Below, piece after piece: positions 1 to 5,076 of a stretch of 6,642 bases of DNA. Source of the stretch: Oligoflexia bacterium (GTDB taxonomy: Bacteria > Bdellovibrionota > UBA1018). Below the pieces are notes generated by a model that saw nothing but the letters and a program-made list of their open reading frames with translations, made no database searches and was not told the DNA's origin. Made by a program: the position numbers and the translations under genes. How positions within the stretch are numbered: the stretch's first letter is position 1; every line of letters starts with the position of its first letter. The stretch covers positions 1 through 6,642 of the forward strand of contig CAINWE010000214.1 in the NCBI GenBank assembly GCA_903854365.1. The letters are read 5' to 3'.

Positions 1-11
1 ACATTACAAGT

Positions 12-17
12 GGTGAG
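12..17 (+). promoter_or_regulatory. Ribosome binding site of mreB
   Basis: GGTGAG lies 8 bases before the ATG at 26 and is a fair match to a Shine-Dalgarno sequence. It supports that ATG over the internal Met at residue 5. The promoter of the gene must lie outside the window, because only 25 bases precede the start. Confidence 0.5.
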
Positions 18-25
18 AAAGATTC

Positions 26-1057
26 ATGCTTAAAAAAATGTTAGATTTTTTCGCAAACGATCTTGCGATCGACTTAGGGACCGCTAACACACTCGTCTTC
101 GCGCGAGATCGAGGCATCATCATCAATGAGCCATCGGTCGTAGCGATTCATCGCAACTCACGCGGCCAGACCCGGGTGCTCGCAGTGGGTAAAGAAGCAA
201 AGGACATGCTCGGCCGAACCCCTGGATCAATCCAGGCGATTCGCCCCTTGAAGGACGGCGTGATTGCAGACTTTGAAGTCACCCAATCGATGCTGAAATA
301 CTTCATCCACAAATCAAGCGAGCGAAGAACCTTCATTCGCCCTAGAATTATTATTTGCATTCCATTTGGCATCACCCAAGTAGAAAAGCGCGCCGTGAAA
401 GAGTCTGCTCAATCCGCTGGCGCGCGCGAAGTTTACCTCATCGAGGAGCCTATGGCTGCCGCCCTCGGGGCCGGGCTACCGATCCGAGAACCCAGTGGGA
501 ACATGATCGTCGACATCGGCGGTGGAACGACAGAAGTAGCCGTCATTTCGCTAGGCGGGATTGTCTACTCGAAGTCCGTGCGCGTCGCTGGAGACAAGTT
601 TGATGACGCAATCGTCAATTACATTAAGCGAAAATACTCGCTTTTAATCGGAGAGCGCACGGCTGAGCAGATCAAACTCTCGATCGGCTGCGCTTACCCG
701 TTTGAAGAAGAAAAAACCTACGAGGTCAAGGGGCGGGACCTCATCAGCGGAGCTCCTAAGACCATTGAGGTGAACTCAGAGGAAATTCGAGATGCTCTTG
801 CCGAACCCGTATCCGCTGTAGTAGACACCATCAAGACAGCGCTTGAAAGAACTCCACCGGAACTGGCTGCCGACATTGTCGACAACGGGATCATTTTAGC
901 CGGGGGAGGAGCACTCCTCGCGAACTTAGACATCTTAATCAAAGAAAAAACGGGCCTCCCCGTTGCGCTTGCAGAGGATCCTCTCACTTGCGTGGTCAGA
1001 GGCTCTGGTAAAGCTCTCCAAGACATGGATCTTTTGCGAAAAGTAACGATTGTTTAG
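26..1057 (+). CDS. mreB: Rod shape-determining protein MreB (bacterial actin)
   Basis: MreB is an actin-fold ATPase. It polymerises on the inner face of the cytoplasmic membrane and guides the elongasome that inserts lateral peptidoglycan. The 343 residues match the usual family length (about 345), and the gene is intact. Visible family marks are the short amphipathic-looking N-terminus MLKKMLDFF, the first phosphate loop DLGTANT (about 16-22), the catalytic-region EEPMAAALGAGLP (140-152), the second phosphate loop VDIGGGTTEVAVISLGG (162-178), and the adenosine motif LAGGGALLANLD (291-302) followed by the family signature AEDPLTCVVRGSGKAL (316-331). The next gene, 22 bases downstream, is rlmE. 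Neither mreC nor mreD follows, unlike the common mreBCD order, so they must sit elsewhere if present. Identity as MreB is very secure. Whether this is the only MreB or one of two paralogues cannot be told from the window. Confidence 0.97.
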   Translation: MLKKMLDFFANDLAIDLGTANTLVFARDRGIIINEPSVVAIHRNSRGQTRVLAVGKEAKDMLGRTPGSIQAIRPLKDGVIADFEVTQSMLKYFIHKSSERRTFIRPRIIICIPFGITQVEKRAVKESAQSAGAREVYLIEEPMAAALGAGLPIREPSGNMIVDIGGGTTEVAVISLGGIVYSKSVRVAGDKFDDAIVNYIKRKYSLLIGERTAEQIKLSIGCAYPFEEEKTYEVKGRDLISGAPKTIEVNSEEIRDALAEPVSAVVDTIKTALERTPPELAADIVDNGIILAGGGALLANLDILIKEKTGLPVALAEDPLTCVVRGSGKALQDMDLLRKVTIV

Positions 1058-1079
1058 ACTAGAATTGCGGCAGTAACAC

Positions 1080-1700
1080 ATGGCTTTTAATCCAAAGGAC
1101 TACTATTTTAAGAAGGCAAAAACAGAGAACTACGCCGCTCGGTCGATCTTCAAATTGCAGGAAATTGACGAGCGGTTCAAGATTCTTAAGCCAGGCTATC
1201 AGGTTCTCGACCTAGGAGCCGCACCAGGATCTTGGTCCCAGTACGTATCCAATCAAGTAGGAAGGCAAGGTCGCATTCTTGGAATCGATCTTCAACCCAT
1301 TCAACTGACTTTATCAAACGCTGCCTTCATTTGCGCAGACCTCAGGGATCTCAATCTCGAGGAAACCATTCAAGCAAACGGCATTCGCCTACCGGTCGAC
1401 GTCGTCCTGTCAGACATGGCTCCAAAGACAACGGGCGTTCGCATTACAGACCAAACTCGCTCCCTCGAACTCTGTGAGCTAGCCCTTAGCAAGGCGAGTC
1501 AATTTTTAAAACCCAAGGGCACTTTTGTGTGCAAGCTCTTTCACAGCGAAGAATTCGACGGCTTTAGAAACACCCTCAGAGGCCGATTCGGTAGGGTAGA
1601 GGTCCTCAGACCAAAAAGCACACGCAAAGAGAGTAAGGAAATTTTCTTTATTGCAACTCTATTCCTCCCCAAAACTAAAACCTCTCCACCCCCAGGCTAA
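1080..1700 (+). CDS. rlmE: 23S rRNA 2'-O-ribose methyltransferase RlmE (FtsJ/RrmJ)
   Basis: RlmE transfers a methyl group from S-adenosylmethionine to the 2'-OH of a uridine in the A-loop of 23S rRNA (U2552 in E. coli), a late step in large-subunit assembly. The 206-residue protein is about the family length. It shows the SAM-binding motif VLDLGAAPGSWSQ (42-54), the acidic residue of the next strand in GIDLQP (68-73), and the full K-D-K-E catalytic tetrad at K25, D112 (in SDMAPKTTG), K152 (in VCKLF) and E187 (in KESKEIFF). Spacing of the tetrad (87, 40 and 35) nearly equals that of the E. coli enzyme. The RSIFKLQEID segment around K25 is also typical. The last ten or so residues form a Pro/Lys/Thr-rich tail. 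No good Shine-Dalgarno sequence precedes the ATG; the 22-base gap after mreB suggests co-transcription. The enzyme is cytoplasmic. Confidence 0.95.
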   Translation: MAFNPKDYYFKKAKTENYAARSIFKLQEIDERFKILKPGYQVLDLGAAPGSWSQYVSNQVGRQGRILGIDLQPIQLTLSNAAFICADLRDLNLEETIQANGIRLPVDVVLSDMAPKTTGVRITDQTRSLELCELALSKASQFLKPKGTFVCKLFHSEEFDGFRNTLRGRFGRVEVLRPKSTRKESKEIFFIATLFLPKTKTSPPPG

Positions 1701-1706
1701 ATCGGA

Positions 1707-2360
1707 ATGCGCATCTTCTCCAACCTTGCAATCAGTCTGGATGGAAAAATTGCTACACGAAGTAAAAAACTCGTTCTTTTAGGAACCCAAGAAGACCACA
1801 AGGAGATGCAACGTCTGAGAAAGCAGGCGGACTCCATCTTAATCGGCGCCTCAACTCTCAGGAGCTTTAAGAAACCCAACTTAGTTTTCGGCACAAAAAA
1901 GCAGCCGATTAACGCAATTTTAAGCTCTCAGCTCGAAGGTATTTCCCCTCGATGGCCCTTTTTTCAAGAGCCGAACCTCAAGCGAGTCCTTTTTGTCCAC
2001 CCCAAGACTCCTGTGAATCGGCTGAAGAGATTTGAGAAAAGTTCAGAATTAATTATCCTCCGCCCACCCGCGCCAAAAAGATCCGCGGCAATTCAAATTG
2101 CCCAATGGTTCGATAGCCAAGGCACAAAAAACCTACTCATTGAAGGTGGCGGTGGAGTGATGTGGGACTTTACTCAGGCCCGCCTCATCCAAGAATACCA
2201 CGTTACGCTCACTCCTCAACTCATCGGCGGCGCACTTGCTCCGTCGCTCGTTGACGGAGCAGGGTTTTTACCAAAACACATCCTCAAGCTTAAACTGAAA
2301 CAATATCGGGTCACACAGGACGAGATTTTTTTGATCTACGTACCCGCCCAGAACCCATAA
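1707..2360 (+). CDS. Stand-alone RibD C-terminal-domain reductase (pyrimidine reductase-like)
   Basis: This 217-residue protein consists only of the dihydrofolate-reductase-like fold found as the C-terminal half of bifunctional RibD. In riboflavin synthesis that domain reduces the ribosyl side chain of 5-amino-6-(5-phosphoribosylamino)uracil with NADPH. Seen here: the N-terminal strand and substrate motif AISLDGKIA (8-16), the helix-strand QRLRKQADSILIGASTLR (35-52), the nucleotide-binding LLIEGGGGVMW (143-153), and the family-typical LTPQLIGGALAPSLVDGAGF (168-187). The N-terminal zinc deaminase domain (HAE...PCxxxxxxPPC type motifs) is absent. The ATG lies 6 bases after the rlmE stop with only a weak ribosome site, suggesting translational coupling. 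The family also includes reductases of unknown substrate, so a riboflavin role is likely but not proven; no other rib gene is in view. Its last 50 bases overlap the opposite-strand PAP2 gene. Confidence 0.85.
   Translation: MRIFSNLAISLDGKIATRSKKLVLLGTQEDHKEMQRLRKQADSILIGASTLRSFKKPNLVFGTKKQPINAILSSQLEGISPRWPFFQEPNLKRVLFVHPKTPVNRLKRFEKSSELIILRPPAPKRSAAIQIAQWFDSQGTKNLLIEGGGGVMWDFTQARLIQEYHVTLTPQLIGGALAPSLVDGAGFLPKHILKLKLKQYRVTQDEIFLIYVPAQNP
2235..2269 (+). terminator. Terminator-like hairpin inside the reductase gene
   Basis: A perfect 9-bp inverted repeat, TGCTCCGTC (2237-2245) and GACGGAGCA (2253-2261), has a 7-base loop. A G-U and a C-G pair at 2235-2236 / 2262-2263 extend it. One G and then five T (2265-2269) follow. 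This is the layout of a Rho-independent terminator for plus-strand transcription. It is unusual because it sits within the coding region, about 90 bases before the stop, where the sequence encodes the conserved APSLVDGAGF. The T run is short and the coding constraint could create the repeat by chance. The minus strand has no T tract after the stem. Confidence 0.4.
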
Positions 2361-3036
2361 CCCGATACGAAATTTGATGATGAAAAATCCAATAAGTCCC
2401 TATCGCCATCAAAAACCCAGTAATCACATCGACCATGTAATGTTGTTTAGTCGTCATGGTAGACGCAGCAATCAAAGTTCCCCACAGAAAGAAAAATGGA
2501 AACTTGTCCTTTTGATCATCTAAGAAAATAAAAGACGAAAGATAGACGCTACTTACGTGTAAACTCGGACAGCAATTTGCTGCCGTATCTGCAGTGCGCA
2601 ACGAATTAAAAATGAAATAAGTTGCTGCGTTCATTTGGTCCGTCAGGGGAAATAGCTCCCTAGGGTAGATTGTAGGCCAAACAATAAAAATAAAAACACT
2701 GATAGTCTGTAGAAACAGAAAGGAATAAAAATATTTATTCAGATTCACCAAATCTTTACAAGTAAAGTAAACTACAGGAAAAAAAATATACTCGCTGATA
2801 TAAATCCACACACTACTCGGAACAAAGGGAACAGCTTCATCAATCCACCAGAGCGGCAACTGACGAGGAGAAAATAGGTGAAAGTGATTGGAACCCATGT
2901 AGAGAACTGTAGCCGCGAGCGCCAAATAAAAACCGACCCGGTATTTATTCTGGTTCGTCATAAAAACCGGCAAAGCCAATGGAGACAATACCGTCTGAAA
3001 GCTTGCCGGTAGGGAATAACTTAGGGACTTAGCCAT
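2311..3036 (-). CDS. PAP2/Aur1-like membrane phosphatase or phosphotransferase
   Basis: This is a polytopic inner-membrane protein of the PAP2 superfamily, closest in motif style to the Aur1/inositolphosphotransferase-like branch. The substrate is probably a lipid phosphate or lipid head group, but cannot be named. Numbering from the ATG at 3036 (241 residues), it shows CCPSLHVSS (155-163), the motif with the first catalytic His, and STMTTKQHYMVD (192-203), with S192, the nucleophile-type H199 and D203. A WPTIYPR segment (120-126) stands where classical PAP2 proteins have KxxxxxxRP. About five or six hydrophobic segments can be seen (near 34-48, 76-91, 103-120, 160-172, 179-191 and 201-218), and the tail is basic. 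The start is uncertain. ATG 3036 overlaps tlpA by 16 bases and has only a weak GGA. TTG 3072 has a purine-rich AAGGAAGGTGG six bases upstream and would add 12 residues, overlapping tlpA by 52 bases. Local GC is much lower than in neighbouring genes. Confidence 0.82.
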   Translation of the reverse strand: MAKSLSYSLPASFQTVLSPLALPVFMTNQNKYRVGFYLALAATVLYMGSNHFHLFSPRQLPLWWIDEAVPFVPSSVWIYISEYIFFPVVYFTCKDLVNLNKYFYSFLFLQTISVFIFIVWPTIYPRELFPLTDQMNAATYFIFNSLRTADTAANCCPSLHVSSVYLSSFIFLDDQKDKFPFFFLWGTLIAASTMTTKQHYMVDVITGFLMAIGTYWIFHHQISYRVMGSGRVRRSKKSRPV

Positions 3037-3605
3037 TGCTGCACGCGTCCGACTATTTCTTTTGAGAACCAATCTTGTCCACCTTCCTTGATCAAAAGAA
3101 CTTTTCTATTTTTATCGAATACTAAGGTTACAGGAATGGCATGAACATCGAACAAATCAGCCAGCTTCCCATCCACATCCTTAACCAGAGGGAATTCTAT
3201 TTTATACTGCTGCTTGGTCTTTTCAATAGAGCGATCAGGGTTTTCATCTAAGTTCACTCCAATCACTTCTAAACCAGCTCCCTGAAAGCGCTTTCTTAAC
3301 TGAATCAGCGACGGTAACTCCTCCATACAAGCCTCGCACCAGGTCGCCCAGAAATTGAGCACGACAACCTTCGACGAAAACTCCGAAATTGACACGCTGC
3401 GACCATCCCCTGCAGTGGCAAACGAAAAAAGTGGCAACACACTCCCCACTCTGACTTCGCTAGTTTTCGCCCTCTCAGCAGTTGAATTATTAAATCGAGC
3501 TTTCAACCCAAGCAAACCCAACCACACAAAGGCCAAAATCACGCCCAGTGGTATCAAGAAGTTTTTTAAACTCGCCTTATAATTTTGTTCTGGTAATGCT
3601 GTCAT
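3021..3605 (-). CDS. Membrane-anchored TlpA/ResA-type thiol-disulfide oxidoreductase
   Basis: The 194-residue protein has an N-terminal membrane anchor (about 16-34, FLIPLGVILAFVWLGLLGL) and a thioredoxin-like domain that should face the periplasm. The redox motif is WCEAC (W89, C90, C93) after VVLNFWAT. The cis-proline is P158 in HAIPVT, and GVNLDE (117-122) is typical of the AhpC/TSA-Redoxin-like TlpA group. Such proteins reduce or exchange disulfides in exported substrates, for example apocytochrome c or copper-centre proteins; the actual partner is unknown. The start at 3605 is chosen because GGGAG (3618-3614) stands eight bases before it. Upstream in-frame Met at 3620 lacks such a site. 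It is the first gene of a minus-strand pair with the PAP2 gene, whose start overlaps its 3' end. It diverges from the pilin-like gene across only 30 bases. Confidence 0.88.
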   Translation of the reverse strand: MTALPEQNYKASLKNFLIPLGVILAFVWLGLLGLKARFNNSTAERAKTSEVRVGSVLPLFSFATAGDGRSVSISEFSSKVVVLNFWATWCEACMEELPSLIQLRKRFQGAGLEVIGVNLDENPDRSIEKTKQQYKIEFPLVKDVDGKLADLFDVHAIPVTLVFDKNRKVLLIKEGGQDWFSKEIVGRVQQWLSP

Positions 3606-3628
3606 AAATAATTCTCCCATTATATAAT
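3599..3628 (+). promoter_or_regulatory. Predicted promoter of the pilin-like gene
   Basis: CTGTCA (3599-3604, four of six matches to TTGACA) and a perfect TATAAT (3623-3628) are 18 bases apart. A start about 7 bases after the -10 box would fall at 3635, one base before the ATG at 3636, which would make a leaderless mRNA. This fits the lack of any Shine-Dalgarno sequence before that ATG. The -10 lies in a perfect palindrome ATTATATAAT (3619-3628), so TATAAT also reads on the minus strand. That minus-strand copy would initiate past the tlpA ribosome site (3618-3614) and is therefore unlikely to serve tlpA. Confidence 0.5.
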
Positions 3629-3635
3629 TAGATCC

Positions 3636-3845
3636 ATGCTGAAGGCTAGTAAAAGCCGCCAAAGCGTCGATGGGCAGGCAATTGTTGAATACTTAATCAT
3701 GATTACGCTTGCCTTAGCTTTAGTCACTTCGTTCAACTCAAGCATTAGAAAGTCTCTCGCAGGCTTGTGGACCTTTTACACGCAAAGTGTGTCTGCAGCC
3801 TGCCCTACCGGATGCCCCGCGGAGACCCGCTATCGCCTGCGGTAG
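3636..3845 (+). CDS. Small Flp-like (type IVb) prepilin or TadE-like pseudopilin
   Basis: The 69-residue protein has a basic leader of 13 residues ending in Gly, then QAIVEY and a hydrophobic stretch to about residue 33. Cleavage after G13 would leave Q14 as +1, with Glu18 at +5 and Tyr19 at +6. Glu+5 is the hallmark of type IV prepilins cut by prepilin peptidase, and the Glu-Tyr pair is typical of Flp/type IVb pilins. The leader, the helix ALALVTSFNSSIRKSLAGLWTFY and the small size agree with this. Two Cys (C56, C60) in ACPTGCP could form a short disulfide loop in the periplasm. No prepilin peptidase, secretion ATPase or other tad/pil gene is nearby, so it is an orphan here. It might instead be a TadE/G-type minor pseudopilin. 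No Shine-Dalgarno sequence is visible; see the promoter entry. The last residues (ETRYRLR) show no recognised motif. Confidence 0.7.
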   Translation: MLKASKSRQSVDGQAIVEYLIMITLALALVTSFNSSIRKSLAGLWTFYTQSVSAACPTGCPAETRYRLR

Positions 3846-3858
3846 ACCCCTACCAGGC
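3835..3858. other. Hairpin at the pilin/hutI convergent stop codons
   Basis: GCCT (3835-3838) pairs with AGGC (3855-3858), and GGTAG (3841-3845) pairs with CTACC (3850-3854). Two bulged bases and an ACCC loop complete the structure. The pilin stop TAG and the hutI stop (CTA on this strand) pair with one another. No T run follows on either strand, so it is not a classical intrinsic terminator. It could still stall polymerase or protect 3' ends in both directions. The repeat may also be chance. Confidence 0.35.
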
Positions 3859-5076
3859 AAATCGATAATAAGACTCCTCAAATTTGCGAAAGGGTAGGAC
3901 CCAAAAGTCAGCATCCGACCCGGGCTCCAAGGTGCCTTTATGGGCTTCCAGCCCAAGGGCCTTAGCTCCGTTATAGGTCACGGCTGCAAAAATCTCAGGA
4001 CACGTCATTCCTAAATAAAGCGCGGCCAAGGTCATCACGACCGGTAAAGAGGAACACATAAAGGTACCTGGGTTGAAATCCGTAGCCAGCGCTACCCTGA
4101 CGCCTGCATCTAAAAGTTTCCTTGCCGGTGCCTGATGCGCTTTCAAATAAAATGCGGTGCCTGGCAATAAGACAGCCACGGTAGATGAACGAGATAAACT
4201 CTGAATTCCAGAATCTGATATTTTTAACAAGTGATCGGCAGATAAAGCTCCCAACTCAACAGCCAGAGTAGCAGCCTCCGTATTCGTCATTTCATCAGCA
4301 TGAATCTTGGCAGGCAAGCCATGGCGCTGCGCTGCCAAAAGAATGGCTCTCCCCTCATCGCGAGTAAAGTACCCTTCGTCGACAAAAACGTCACAGGTGT
4401 CTGCGAGGTTTTGACGACCAATTGCAGGTAAAGTCTCTTCAACAATTTTTCGAATGTACTCGCTTCGATCGACTCCCGATGGAACTGCATGGGCACCTAA
4501 ATAGGTGGCCTTCAATGTCATTTTCGGAAATTTCCTCCGAAGAGCTTGAATGACTCTGAGAGTCTTGATCTCAGACTCCGCCGTTAACCCATACCCCGTC
4601 TTGAGCTCTACAGTTCTGACTCCACGGCGATAAACCTCACGCAATCTTGCGGATGCAAGCCGAATCAAGCGAGCCTCTGAAGCTGCTCGCGTTGCCTTTA
4701 CCGTAGTTAATATACCCCCCCCTTTTTGTGCAATCTCCTCATAGGACGCTCCTCCACACCGCGCAGCGAACTCCGCGGACCGGTCTCCTGCAAAGACCAA
4801 GTGAGTATGGCAATCGATCAAACCTGGGACGATTGCCCGTTTCCTCTTTAGGTCAGTTTTCGGGACCTCGCTCCACTTCTTCGGCAACTCTTCCGTGGGC
4901 CCAACCCACTCCACTTTCTTTGGCACAGATTGACCAGCTACGGAGTGCCGACTATAAACAATCGCCCCATCAGGTATCCTACCTAAATCCTCGTCCGTAA
5001 TCCTCTTTCCATCTTTGAGGCGAACGCCACGGCCCGTGATGACCTCACTCGCATGCACCAAGGCCTCGAAAGTCAT
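3850..5076 (-). CDS. hutI: Imidazolonepropionase HutI
   Basis: HutI hydrolyses 4-imidazolone-5-propanoate to N-formimidoyl-L-glutamate, the third step of histidine degradation. It is a cytoplasmic amidohydrolase with one metal ion. The 408 residues equal the family length. Metal ligands are seen at H90 and H92 (in DCHTHLVFAGDR), H259 (in IHADE) and D333 (in ATDFNPG). Likely catalytic residues are E262 and H282 (SADHLL). All of these keep the spacing of the B. subtilis enzyme with an offset of ten. The family motifs YEEIAQKGGGI (112-122), KTGYGLTAESE (159-169), TYLGAHAVP (191-199) and VTYNGAKALGL (366-376) are also present. The ATG follows the hutH stop directly (TAAATG), with AAGAGGG (5090-5084) seven bases upstream, so the two are co-transcribed and probably translationally coupled. 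A run of eight G in the coding strand (4722-4715) encodes the conserved GGG. The frame is intact. Confidence 0.96.
   Translation of the reverse strand: MTFEALVHASEVITGRGVRLKDGKRITDEDLGRIPDGAIVYSRHSVAGQSVPKKVEWVGPTEELPKKWSEVPKTDLKRKRAIVPGLIDCHTHLVFAGDRSAEFAARCGGASYEEIAQKGGGILTTVKATRAASEARLIRLASARLREVYRRGVRTVELKTGYGLTAESEIKTLRVIQALRRKFPKMTLKATYLGAHAVPSGVDRSEYIRKIVEETLPAIGRQNLADTCDVFVDEGYFTRDEGRAILLAAQRHGLPAKIHADEMTNTEAATLAVELGALSADHLLKISDSGIQSLSRSSTVAVLLPGTAFYLKAHQAPARKLLDAGVRVALATDFNPGTFMCSSLPVVMTLAALYLGMTCPEIFAAVTYNGAKALGLEAHKGTLEPGSDADFWVLPFRKFEESYYRFAW

Noticed and set aside
221..236. Inverted repeat CCTGGAT-CA-ATCCAGG in mreB
   Set aside because: It has a two-base centre, no T run, and encodes the conserved TPGSIQAI stretch; most likely chance.
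876..885. Palindrome TTGTCGACAA in mreB
   Set aside because: A ten-base palindrome in coding sequence with no partner copies seen; expected by chance in a window of this length.
718..1026. Open frame of 102 codons on the minus strand inside mreB
   Set aside because: It is fully antisense to a highly conserved gene, has no recognisable motif, and is low-complexity Ser/Ala-rich, as expected of a shadow frame.
3619..3624. Minus-strand TATAAT as the tlpA promoter
   Set aside because: Transcription would start near 3612, beyond most of the GGGAG ribosome site of tlpA, and no -35 match is found at a suitable distance.
3606..3662. Longer tlpA starting at 3662 or 3620
   Set aside because: The extra residues run through the divergent gap and into the pilin gene, and only the ATG at 3605 has a well-placed ribosome site.
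4728..5000. Open frame of 90 codons on the plus strand opposite hutI
   Set aside because: It lies antisense to the conserved N-terminal part of hutI and has no family features or ribosome site that I could see.
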